Source: Ascochyta rabiei
Taxonomy: Eukaryota; Ascomycota; Dothideomycetes; Pleosporales; Didymellaceae
Length of the DNA: 64,000 nt
Assembly (NCBI RefSeq): GCF_004011695.2
Contig: NC_082413.1
Coordinates: forward strand, 310,001-374,000
Reading direction: 5' to 3'
Made by a program: the position numbers and the translations under genes. This document shows positions 45,001-55,699 of this stretch, piece by piece (the stretch's first letter is position 1; each line of letters opens with the position of its first letter). Under the pieces are notes generated by a model that was not told the origin of the DNA, ran no database searches, and saw only the letters and a list, made by a program, of their open reading frames with translations.

Positions 45001-48000
45001 TACGCGCGAGACATTGTCAACGGATGGCGCAACTGGCATGCTCGGTATTAGGCTCGAGGGCAGTGGCTTCGACACCCTCGCGCGCATACCTGTACACCGC
45101 GAAGGAGAGTCGCTGTACAATCTCAAGCCCAAGCAAGACAGGGTGCAGCACCGCGTGCTTGTGGAGGTGAAGCTCGGTGCCGACAACATCAAGAACATCA
45201 CCTTCAGATCTCCGCTGTTAGTCGAGAACAACACGCAGATACCCATTGAAATCGGTATGTTCAGTCCAGAGGAGGGCCACCTTCTCAAGATCGACAAGAT
45301 CGCACCTGGTGATGCACGACCAGCACCTATTGGGTCGGCATACATGCACTCAATCGTCATTCGACCAGATCAAGGTTTTGGATATGCTTGGTCGAACGAA
45401 CGCCTCTTTTGGAAGGATCTGCTCAAGCGCCCGACCAGGACCATCACTTGCCGCGGCGAGCAAGACGAACAGGCACCGCCATTCTACTTCCAAATGCACG
45501 CAGCCTACGACAAGAAGGACCCTCTGACTGGCACGTATCCTTACATGCGATTGCGACTGCAAGCACCAGTAGAGGTGCATAACCTTCTGCCGTACGATTT
45601 CAAGTACAGGATCTACGACAGCAGTACCAAGAAAGACTGGACCAATTTCCTCAGAAAAGGCGGCATCAGTCCTGTCCATGTTGTTGAACTGTCTCATCTT
45701 CTGCTTGTCAGTGTGGAGATGCAAGAAGGCCCGTTCAAACCCAGCAAGTTCGGCATCATTAACTCCACTGATCGGGAGAGTTTTAGAAGGGAGAAGGTAC
45801 TTGAGGTCAAGGACGACAATGACACAACTCTGCACCTCAACATGCACTTCTAGTAGGTTGACTGCGCAGAACTTGCAAGCATATACTGACTTCCTCCAGC
45901 AACTACCCTGACGGTGGAGGTGCCTTCAAGGTCGCGATCTTCAGTCCTTACATCGTGTTGAACCGCACTGGTCTCAGCCTGGACATCAAATCACAGCAGC
46001 AGCAGTTCCTGGGCGGGGGCAGGTCTTCAGGAGCCCAAGGCACGTTCAGAGATGACCAGACCGATGCCGGAAAGGCGCTACCCTTCATGTTTTCTTACCC
46101 GTCCGAAAACAAGAAGAATCGTGCGCTTATCAAGGTTGGTGACTCCAGCTGGAGCAAGCCTCAAAGTTTCGACGCCATCGGAAGCACATATGCAGTCTCA
46201 ATACCTGCGAGCAATTCGAGATCAGACATGCACCTTGGTGTGTCTGTTGCCGAGGGCGAAGGCAAGTACAATCTGACAAAGGTCATATCTATCGCGCCAC
46301 GCTTCATCGTCAAGAACAGAATGAACGAAGAGCTGCTTATTCGCGAGCCTGGCCAGTCTGACTGGATGTCGATGAAGGAAGGAGAGCTGCTACCTCTCCG
46401 ATGGCTTAAGCAAAGAAGCTCGCCGCAGCTGTCGCTCTGCTACCCCGGAGTCAACAACCAATGGTCTTCGCCATTCAACATTTCAAACGTCGGCAATGTG
46501 CATGTCAAGCTGTCGAAGACTGGTCAACGTCAAAAGTTGATGCGCATCGATGTTCTAATGGAGCAGGCCACAATCTTTGTCCACGTCAGTGTCGAAACGA
46601 AGCACTGGCCGTTCTCATTCAAGAACATGAGCGACCAGGAGTTTTTGTACTGGCAACAGAACCCCAACCTTGACGAAGATGAAGACGATCGCGGCACTGG
46701 CTTCAGACCTATCAGGTACCGTCTGCCACCAAGGAGCATCATGCCGTACGCTTGGGACTTCCCTGCAGCCAAGAACAAGGAGATTGTCATCAGTGCGAAC
46801 GGCAGGGAACGACACGTCAAGCTGGCAGAGATTGGACCGCTAATCCCATTCAAGATTCCACCCGGCCAGCAAGGAGGTGGCATGAAGGTCATCGACCTCA
46901 ACGTTGTTGCCCAAGGTCCCACACAGACACTGGAGGTCTCCAACTACAAGTCTTCCAAGAGTGTGTACAAGCAGAAGCATGGTGCTGCGTCGTCATCGAC
47001 AACAACAGGTTTCGAGGTCAAGGACCAGGACACTGACGTTACATTCAAGGCACAGTTGCGGTTTGCAGGCATCGGTATCTCGCTTGTCAACCGCCATCTG
47101 CGCGAGCTGGTATATGTCACGCTGCGTGATCTCGAGTTGAAGTACTCGGACTCGGCACTATATCAGATGGTCAACGTCCAAGTGAAGTGGGTTCAGATTG
47201 ACAACCAGCTGTACGGCGGCATCTTCCCCATCATCTTTTACCCCAGTGTGGTTCCGAAGACGGGCAAGGAGATGGAAGCACATCCCATCTTCCAGACCAG
47301 CATTACTCGGGTCAAGGACGATTCGTACGGCGTCATGTACATCAAATACTTCAGTTTCCTGCTCCAGCAAATGACGCTCGAAATTGACGAGGACTTCATC
47401 TTTGCGATGATCGACTTCGCCAACATCCCTGGGGCTTCGTGGTCCGAGAAAGCAGAAGGCAAGCTTTGGGACGATTCACTTGATATCCCGGAGCCGAAGC
47501 AGGAGCAGACCGGGCAAGATGTCTACTTCGAGCTGCTTCACCTGCAGCCCATGCAGATTGATTTGTCATTCGTTCGAACGGAGCGCATCAACGCCGAGGA
47601 CACTATGTCGAGTTCCAACCCCTTTATGTTCGCAGTCAATGTCCTTACCATGTCGATCGGCAACGTCAATGATGCGCCAGTCCGCTACAACTCTCTCATC
47701 CTCGAGAACGCTCGCATCTCGACCTCTGCTCTTATCAACAATATTAAGAACCACTACGTGCAGGAGTCGCTGAGACAGGTTCACGTCATCATTGGCTCAG
47801 CTGACTTCCTCGGTAATCCAGTGGGTCTTTTCACTAACATCAGTTCTGGTGTTGCCGATATCTTCTATGAACCATACCAGGGTCTCGTCAAGTCCGATCG
47901 CCCAGAAGATCTCGGCATTGGTATCGCAAAGGGTGCTTCAAGCTTTGTCAAGAAGTCTGTCTTTGGCTTCTCAGACAGCATGGCCAAGTTTACAGGCAGT

Positions 48001-48735
48001 ATGTCGAAGGGACTCTCCGCCGCAACTCTCGACAAAGAGTTTCAGGACCAGCGCCGCAACACCCGCTCTCGCAACAGGCCCAAACACGCTCTCTATGGTA
48101 TCACAGCAGGTGGCAACGCCTTTGCCAACAGTCTTGCTTCCGGCCTCGGAGGTCTCGCACGTCATCCCATCCAAGGCGCCGAAAAGGAAGGAGCCCTTGG
48201 CTTCGTCAAGGGTGTTGGCAAAGGTCTTCTTGGTGTCCCTACCAAAGCTGCGATCGGTGCCTTTGACCTGGCCTCCAACATGGCCGAAGGTGTGCGCAAC
48301 ACAACTACAGTCTTCGACCAAGAGGGTCTCGATCGCGTGCGCCTAACGCGCTTCATTGGCACGGACGGTATCGTGCGCCCGTACTCCCAGCGTGAAGCGC
48401 TTGGACAGTTCTGGCTTAAGACCCTCGACAACGGAAAGTATTTCAACGAAGACTACATTGCGCATCTCGAGATCCAAGGCAAAGACGTTCTGATCATGCT
48501 CACGTACAACGCCATCATGATGGTCAGGACGAAGAAGCTGCAGACGGAATGGGATGTACCGCTCAAGGATGTGCAGACTATCAGCAAGGAGAGGACAGGG
48601 CTGAGCATCACACTCAAGGGCGGCACCAATGGACCGTTTGTTCCTGTAGGGGATGAAGGGAGTCGGAATTGGTTCTACCGGCAGGTTGCTGTGGGGGTTA
48701 ACGCGTACAACGATCGGTGGAACGCTAAGGGTTGA
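39095..48735 (+). CDS. VPS13: Vacuolar protein sorting-associated protein 13, lipid transfer bridge
   Basis: Large bridge-like lipid transporter at membrane contact sites. Exons 39095-45852 and 45900-48735, joined across a 47-bp intron (GTAGGT...CTCCAG) in phase 2, give 3197 residues, very close to yeast Vps13. The N-terminal chorein domain begins MLEGLVSNLLNRFLGMYV and has NVGIWSGDVKLRDLELR. A long series of beta-rich repeats follows, interrupted by acidic loops (for example near residues 575-590). The VAB/SHR-binding region lies at about residues 1900-2550 and starts near NYTGFSLDVWAEG. The ATG_C-like part (around GLFTNISSGVADIFYEPYQG, about residue 2890) and a C-terminal PH-like domain end the protein. 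The intron falls inside the VAB region. The start matches the family exactly. Confidence 0.97.
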
Positions 48736-50082
48736 AGAGGCAAAGGTGGAGGTGGATGGTGCAGAGCAGAGCAAGTTTCTTAGCGATGCATTGGATAAGA
48801 TTGGTCTTTCGAAGCAAGCAACATGACTAATGAGTACGTAGCTAACGAGTACACATGTTTATGTAAATCCTCTATTTATACGGTTTATCAACATTTGAAT
48901 CCGTCACAGTCGCCACAGCGCCCTAGAGTGTTTTGATGAGAAGTTTGCAAGACACGAACGAGTGTGTCAACCATCACTTACCGCGATGCGAACACCCTGC
49001 GATGTATTTAGCCCCATAAACGTATGATGCAGCGAAACGATGTTATATAGCAAAACACTTATCTCGCACCTTGCCCACCTATCCGTTTAAACCCCCACTT
49101 CCAAACCTCCGTTGCCTGTTGCTACTTCCGGGTGCTAGGAATGGTCACTTTTTCTCTGGTCTCGAGTGTACGAGATATGCCGAAAACTCTAGCTGTCACC
49201 AATGGGGCAAGTCAAGGTAATGCGGCGTACGGAGATGTCTACCTCACTGGCACTTAGAAACAAAAAAAATCCCAATGTGATTTCAGGTAATGCATTCATA
49301 AACTGAGGGAAAATACGGGTTAAAGTTGATTGTCGAATAATTCGCACACTTGCGAAGAAATTGTGGGTTGTAGTAGTGTAAAAGCTGGTGGCGAGAACCT
49401 AGCATGAGTGGTTCGAGTGGAGTGGAATAAGTGAAAGCCGGGACGACGACAGTTTGTAGGTAATAATGTTATGTAAGAGGTGGGAGTCGTAGCGTGACGA
49501 TCAAGAAGTATGCAAGTGTAGCTTGGATATTGTCGATGAAGAAGAATGAACAGAGCGTTTCTTGGACCAAGTTTCAATGGCCAATACAGGAACGTTAAGA
49601 AGAAGAGGTCTGCGACGAGGTACGATCGCCTAGTAAACCCCAGTAACGCTCGACAGTGACAAACTTTGTGCGGGTAGTTTTGTGGAAGCGTACGTACGTT
49701 CTTTGCTGCTGCTTTTTCGCGAGATATAAATAATACCCAGAACGATGGTCAGTATTGTTCACACCGTGGTTATCGAGGAGGCCATTTTTTTGGTGGTATT
49801 TGCTCGCCAGAACAACCAGCTGAGAATACACATCTCAACACAGTGGCATTGCAAAAGCCCGTGTAGTCTATTCTGAGCATGCCTTATCGCTGGTCAGCGT
49901 CGCATCGAGTTTTCTAGAAGATCCCTGCGCATTGCACAAAAATGTATTGTTGTCCATCTGTGAAGTCATTTTTTCTAGCCACCAGGAAGGTTTGATACAC
50001 TACAAACGCACAAGATTCTCAAAAAGGCTGCAATACGGTTTTGCGATATCCTACCCTTCAGGGTTACGAATTTCCAGGGTTA
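48736..50082. other. Intergenic region after VPS13
   Basis: 1.3 kb of non-coding sequence between VPS13 and the pogo element. No gene, tRNA or clear repeat seen. Confidence 0.4.
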
Positions 50083-50136
50083 ACGTGTTTCACCAGTAAG
50101 CGGCCAACACCAGTATCCGGCCAACCCCACCAAAAC
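50083..50136. repeat. Left terminal inverted repeat of pogo-like element
   Basis: 54 bp starting ACGTGTTTCACC. It contains GCGGCCAAC and CCGGCCAAC as a tandem pair about 17 bp apart, plausible transposase-binding sites. Confidence 0.88.
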
Positions 50137-51861
50137 CAGCCTAACTTGGCGTGCAATTACTCTACAACCACGCAGTTGAATTAAGTAAGGTTTTAAAGCA
50201 TAATAGATTAGATAGCTCTATATTAAGTCCTGTTGTAGCCTTGCATGTGGCATTTGCTACACGTTAGTAGTGCTCGCTGACGCTGTAGGGCAGCGTCAAC
50301 CTGGGCCTCCTCCTTAACTACATTATTAGCCTATAAGACTAGTAATTAAGCTTCCTTAACCTATAGAGCTCTCCTACGTGCTATATACTGTCTATACTTT
50401 TAATACTTATATTACTAGTATTAATTTAAAGCACGTAGCTTAGTGTTCTTCTAAGTTAAGATTGTTGCTAACTGCATTACAAGCTAATAACCCTTAATAA
50501 GCTAGGATATAGCTTAACTAGTTAGACTCTATAACTAACGCTTAAGGAGATCTTATATAAGGCAAGCTTGCTGCTAAAGCTGGTTAACTGTACGTGGTGT
50601 CTCTGCTGTCTACAGCCCTGCTGGTCCTGCTGCTGTCCCTGGTAGTAATAGTGTTCTAATAACAGTAAGGCATAACAGGACACGCTCTAGATTAAATAGG
50701 ATAAGCCCTGTTGCTTAAAATCCAGCCTTAATATTGCTCTCTAATAGAGTAGTTAGTCTAATCCTTAGGTATATCTATAGGAAGTCAAGCTTATTAATAT
50801 AGAAGATGCTTTAGCAGGCAAGCTTAGACACCTTATGTCCATACACCACCTTAAGAGGAGAGTAGTAGCTAACGTCTAGTAGCTAGAGAAGGTGTAAGGT
50901 GTAAGGAGGTATATAGAGGGTAATAATTATATTATTCTTATAGTACTAATTAAACTTAGGTGTAGCATGGCTGCTGTAACTGTTAAGGATAAGTAGCTAA
51001 TAAGTACTTAATAAGCGAGTCTGTGTGTGCCTGTTAAAGTGCTTTACCTAGTCAAGGCCTAGCTTATCTATTATCCAGCCGTTATTACTAACAGCAACAG
51101 TCCAGTTAGGTAGGAGGTCTTAATACCAGCTAGCCTAGTAGAGCTTCCCTGCTAGTATAAGGAAGGGTGGGATAGACTAACCTAACGCGTTAACACACTT
51201 AATTATTATTACCTACTTGCAATTGCCTGGCTAAATAACAGTAGCGCGTCTAACTGTATTAGAGCTAGTAATAACCTTAAATGTTAAGGTAACACCTATT
51301 ATAAACCTAGTCTTATTAAAGTTGTAGATGTCCTTATTAGGTATCCTATATATAAGGCGTGTCTCCTCTACTAGCCTGAACCACGCGCTAATCCTAACAG
51401 GATCTTTACAGCGTGCCCTTTGTAAATAGAATTTCCTATTCTACTTTGTCTAGAGTTCTGGCTGGCGCTTAATAAAGCGTGCTACCTAGTTCTTGCCTAG
51501 CAAAGGAGGAGGAGGATTTTGGCTGCAGGCAGTAAGGAGAGTGTCTGCTATTTGTTGCATATTAATAATCTAGGGTAGAAATCTATAATAATTAAGGTCT
51601 AAGATCTACTAAATAAGGGACTACTCTTTAACAGGGCTAAGCTTAAGGTTAACAGACATTGTTGCGTCTTTTAACTTAATACCCTAGAGGCAGCAGCAGA
51701 GTGTTGTATAAGGCACCTGGTAGAGCAAAGCAGCCCTATTTTTTAACTAAATACGTCCTAATTTAACAGCAGAGGCAGTAAGAAGGCATCTACCCTCTGT
51801 AAGGGAGGCTTAAGTACGTTGTGGTTGAGCCATCACAGTTGGGATAAAAGAAGTTTGACGC

Positions 51862-51915
51862 GTTTTGGTGGGGTTGGCCGGATACTGGTGTTAGCCGCTT
51901 ACTGGTGAAACACGT
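51862..51915. repeat. Right terminal inverted repeat of pogo-like element
   Basis: Reverse complement of the left repeat with one transition (GGCTAAC for GGCCAAC), followed by the TA duplication. Confidence 0.88.
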
Positions 51916-52153
51916 TAAGGATCGAGTCCGTTGTGGTAGTACGCTAACATCCATCGCCGTGAAAACTCACCCTACGCGAAAATTCACAACAACACAACCC
52001 GTTGGCGATAATTCACAAAACTTGTACTCGAGGTTCCCCAGACGGCGCCGAACCAGCCCTCAAGTTTGCAAAAGAAATGGACCATGTGTTGCGTTGATTT
52101 CACCGAAACCACTTCCCCAACCCATGGTAACCCCACGGAGCCCCCAGATAACC

Positions 52154-52158
52154 AAAAA
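52154..52158 (-). terminator. Pol III terminator of tRNA-Pro
   Basis: A run of five T on the - strand starts seven bases after the tRNA 3' end. Confidence 0.75.
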
Positions 52159-52164
52159 TGTTGC

Positions 52165-52305
52165 GGGCCCCACCGCGATTCGAACGCGGGGCCTCCTGCA
52201 GACTCGAGAGTGAAATCCCAAAGCAGGAATCATACTGAATGTTTGTTAGTCAATTGAAGCGTAAAGAGGGCTAATTGGTTGTCTTACCCACTAGACCATG
52301 AGGCC
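52165..52305 (-). tRNA. tRNA-Pro (UGG) with two introns, one spliceosomal-like
   Basis: Exons on the - strand are 52288-52305, 52217-52234 and 52165-52200, together 72 nt, the normal tRNA-Pro length. The joined RNA has acceptor pairing GGCCTCA with TGGGGCC plus discriminator C, the D-arm TGGTCTAGTGGTATGATT typical of eukaryotic tRNA-Pro, the stem CCTGC/GCAGG around TTTGGGT, and the T-arm CCGCG-TTCGAAT-CGCGG. A canonical intron of 16 nt (52201-52216) follows G37. A second insertion of 53 nt (52235-52287) splits the D-loop right after the two conserved G residues. It starts GTAAGA, has TTGACTAAC 12 nt before its end, and ends TTCAG. The A box (52288-52298) and B box are both intact, and a T5 terminator follows. 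It could be functional or a tRNA relic; the preserved pairing argues for function. Confidence 0.85.
52235..52287 (-). other. Spliceosomal-type intron within the tRNA-Pro D-loop
   Basis: Donor GTAAGA, branch CTAAC, acceptor TCAG and a length of 53 bp are indistinguishable from mRNA introns elsewhere in this window (47-60 bp). Exact removal restores the consensus AGTGG-TATGATT of tRNA-Pro. Confidence 0.75.
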
Positions 52306-53461
52306 GCTATTTTGATGATGATCAAGACATTTAGATAATAAATATCCCGCGTTGTCTGATGCCTAACGAGCATCCCGTTGCCGAGATACGTCGAACTGAT
52401 CGTTTGGACGGAACCCTGCGGGACTTGACACTTACCAGCCAAGCGAGGGTACAGCAACATCAGGACACGTCACATGGTGTCCATTCGAGTAACGAGCTCA
52501 ACGGGTTCAGACCTCCAAACATCAATTTGTATTGAATGCATCATATCGGTCACAGTATGTATGACTGCGCAGACCTGTTGTTCTACTGTATACCTTTGAT
52601 CGTTCCGAGAAAAGGTCTTATAATCGACAGCAGCATGGAGACAAGCTCAGATGTAAGCAACAGCCAAAACAACAATATTGGGAAGAGTTCCTATTGACCT
52701 CGTCACTAAGAATCCTGTACTCTGCCTCTTGGCTTCGGGGATCTTCGTGAATGCTGTACCGTGTAAACGTGAACTGGGATGCCGTGTTCGAAGCATGGAC
52801 ATGCCAAACCTCGGTGCGCAGAACCGCCCGCACATGTTCTCATGTTGCAGAACGACTCGGATGTGACATATCTTAATTTGTTCTGGCTGCATCGTCCTGA
52901 GATCTTCAACAACATTTCAGCTGTTGCCTTTAATGGCTAAGGAGACGTATATTATCTTGAAGAGAACGGCCAGTTGATAATAGTTCTGGGAGCTGCTCTG
53001 AGTGTCACAGCCTTTTATAAAGGCACGCACGCTTGTGTCCCCTGCAGTAGAAGAGTTATTGATCTTAGAGGGAGACAAAGGTGTTTGCAGGTTTCTAAGT
53101 CTGCTCAAAACCGAGTCCACTGTGTTTAGCGCACAACTCTGGGAATGCAGCAGGAAGATTAAACGTGCACAAAAACCCAGCCTGCATTCACTACAGAACT
53201 TCGGGAATGAGCACGAACGAAGCCTTGTCAACGTTCCTGAGCTTGAGCGCGCAATCAATGCACAATTTGAAATTAATCGCACACCAGTGAGAGACACACA
53301 GGGAAGACAATGATGCAAACTTGGTAATTGGGTATCTTGTCCCGGCGACAATTGTAGCGCCTGATCTCCCCACTCTGCTCCTGTTACGCCAGTTTCCAAA
53401 CAGCAATCCGACAGCTCCATGCGAAAACAGAAGGAGATAGCCACACTCAGCCATGAGCTTT
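52306..53461. other. Intergenic region between tRNA-Pro and SNF12
   Basis: 1.15 kb. The 214-codon - strand frame at 52917-53561 overlaps the end of SNF12 in another frame, is Ser/Cys/Leu-rich and resembles nothing; I treat it as chance. Confidence 0.4.
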
Positions 53462-55217
53462 CTAGTGCGACTTGACGTTCTGCGCCCTTGCCAACCACAG
53501 CGCAACACTCTCCTTTGCGATCTCGCTGCCCCAGACACCGTCCGCTCCTCCACGCCTCCATTCCTCTCCAGATACGTCCTCGCCACCGCCCCTTGTAGCT
53601 TCGCCGAGTAGAACCTCGAGGTCGCGTTTCTGAGATGACAGCCAGCGCTTGAAGAACGCCACGGGATCCTTGGCCATGCTGGTGAAGAATGCGTGCTTGG
53701 CCTTTGACTGCCCGATGGCGCCCATGAGCAGGACCAGTTGCTCGTCCAGCTTCTGGATCTCTTGGAGTGTTTGGATGCTGTCTGGTCGTCGCAGAATGTC
53801 CTGGAACAAAGGCTGCATTGGGTCTTCGAGCGCCACTTGCACGTCGTAGACGGTGGGTTCTGAGGCCTTCTTGCCGCCTTCTGAAGGCGCAAGGTAGTCC
53901 TTGTCCACGCGAATTGTGTACTGTAGTTGGATGGGTGGGAGCGTCGTGAGATGCGGCTTGATGAGTTGTGGAAGGTTTGGGAAGTAGAACGAGTCCTGGC
54001 CGTTGAACAGGGCTTTGAGCTTTGCGTCGCAGGCAAACTTGCGCTCGTCGTCGTCTTGTTGCAGGTGCTGCGACCGCGCATACTCCCAGATGCCCATCAA
54101 CACGCCCGCACGATCCTCCTCGTCTGTATCTAGCAGCTCAGAGAGAGGCTTGCTCAGTCGGAAAACCTCGGGATTCTGGAACCGATGCAGATTGATTGTG
54201 ATGTTGATGTTCTCGTCGCCCTTGCGCTCGAATTCGAGCTCGCTGAAATTGCTCTCCTTTGCTGTAGGGTTCTCTGGTCGCTTCCACTCGATTTGTGTAA
54301 AGTTGTCGGGCTGGAGGTCTTTGTTGCGGTCAAAATCGATCGTGATTGCGCTGAAGTATTGCGAGAACATCTTCGGCTTTGAGACGGGTGCTTTCGACTC
54401 GGCGCCGTCCTCGTCCATGGCTGTAGTCATGGTCAGCTTTGCCCAGCCCAGCCCAGTTACGTCCAGCAACGAGCATATTTGTAAACGACTCGCGCAAAGC
54501 CTCCAAGACTGTGCGCGGGCTGTCACACTACAGAAGTGTACGTACCGTCAGCGTCCTTGCTCTCGTCATCTTCATCCTCGTCCTCTAGGCCCTCGTCACC
54601 GTCCTCGTTCAACAGGCGGCCCTGAATCTTCACCCGGTAGGTAGCATTGGTGTCGCTCTCGAAATCGAATGCGTCTGCGTCAATGCCACTGCTCTGCCAC
54701 GGTTGGTTTTCGGCCGTGTTGGAGACCCAAATGCGCATAGTACCATGGCGTGACGCTCGCGAGTGGTGCTTCGAGTCCATGACATCCAGCTTCTTGCGCA
54801 TCATGGTCGCGTCAAGCGCGCGCTCGACCTCGCGCAGCTCGCGGTAACGCGCAACACCGTCACCAATGCAGACGTCCTCGACGCCCTCAGGGATGTTCTT
54901 GTCGGTAGGATTCTTCGCGATTCGGCGCATCTTCTCGCGTCGTTCGGCCTCGGCGCGCTGCTGGGCCTGCATGTTTACGGCGTTGTACTGCTGCGCAGCT
55001 TGGTGTTGGGGATGCGCAATCGGGGCTGGTTTGCGGAACATGGCATCTAAGTCAGCCCTACTGATCATAACTGGCTTTCAGTGTAGGCGCAAGAGCTTGG
55101 TAGCGTGGTGGTGAGAGTCGCAGTGGGGAGTTACGTACCGGGCCCTCGCCGAGCGGGAGTTCCGAGTGTGCCTGCATTTTGCGGGTAATTGTAATTCCGA
55201 TAATTCGCCTGCTGCAT
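53462..55217 (-). CDS. SNF12: SWI/SNF chromatin-remodelling subunit, Snf12/Swp73 (SMARCD)
   Basis: Accessory subunit of SWI/SNF or RSC in the nucleus, equivalent to mammalian BAF60. Three exons, 55139-55217, 54546-55070 and 53462-54420, give 520 residues. Intron 1 is 68 bp (GTACGT...CCAG) and intron 2 is 125 bp (GTACGT...TACAG); both junctions are phase 1. A Gln/Asn/Tyr-rich N-terminus leads to a basic helix (QQRAEAERREKMRRIAK). The conserved DVMDSKHHSRASRHGTMRIWV region and an acidic stretch follow. The SWIB/MDM2-like domain lies around NLHRFQNPEVFRLSKPLSEL to WEYARSQHLQQDD. A C-terminal helix-rich part ends WLARAQNVKSH. The start is supported by the spliced MQQANYRNYNYPQN N-terminus. Whether it serves SWI/SNF, RSC or both cannot be told. 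Confidence 0.92.
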
Positions 55218-55699
55218 TGTGGGAAGCAACGACCTGGTAGAACGGCAGCGACGATGGTGTCGCGACTTCCTCGATGAAATGCGAGAGATGGAGGAAGGAG
55301 CGTCTGGGAAACGCGTCAAGGTAGCTGGGCGTGCACAGGGCTGACAATGATTGGCACGCCGCCCCCCTTAAACATTGAAGGCGGGGCACGACCACCGGCT
55401 GGGAACGCCGCACCTGAACTCAACAGTCAGTTTCGGCATCTTCAAACATGATGCAAACTGGTTGCGTCCCTGGAGAGCGGTGGGTAGATGCAACAAAGGG
55501 CCTCAGTACGCCCTTTCGAGTTGTTCACCGTCTCTGTTCGTTCTCCTTGGCGACTGACGATCAGCGACGCCCATGAAGCTAGGGATAGTTGAATGGACGT
55601 CATCATTGATCTTCTAACTTGGCTTCGAGGTTTCGTCTATTCTTCTGTTCGCTTTGCTCTTTGCATTGAACTACTGTACAGAACACATCAAACCAAGAC
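55218..55699. promoter_or_regulatory. Divergent promoter region, SNF12 and amidohydrolase
   Basis: 480 bp between two divergent start codons; no other gene seen. Confidence 0.4.

Larger units (their letters stand above)
50083..51915 (-). mobile_element. RIP-damaged pogo/Fot1-like Tc1-mariner transposon
   Basis: 1833 bp, flanked by TA at 50081-50082 and 51916-51917. The 54-bp terminal inverted repeats (ACGTGTTTCACCAGTAAGCG...) differ at a single C/T position. Read on the - strand from about 51600 downward, a broken transposase is visible: an N-terminal helix-turn-helix-like part (LYQVPYTTL) and then N*VARFIKRQPEL*TK*NRKF and CKDPVRISAWFRLVEE. This follows the CENP-B/Tc5 DNA-binding region of Fot1/pogo transposases, with TAG where Trp or other conserved codons are expected. 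The interior is TA-rich with many stops, the mark of repeat-induced point mutation. No intact reading frame remains, so it cannot move by itself. Confidence 0.9.

Noticed and set aside
40661..45847. Many antisense open frames over VPS13
   Set aside because: Shadows of the strongly biased codon use of the real gene; rich in Ser/Arg without domains.
52165..52305. Reading the 141-bp tRNA as a class II tRNA with a long variable arm, or with AGAC as the D-stem
   Set aside because: Those foldings give no acceptable anticodon stem. Removing the GT-AG segment and the 37/38 intron gives a canonical tRNA-Pro.
52917..53561. 214-codon - strand open frame
   Set aside because: Overlaps the SNF12 3' end in another frame, has no domain and looks like chance.
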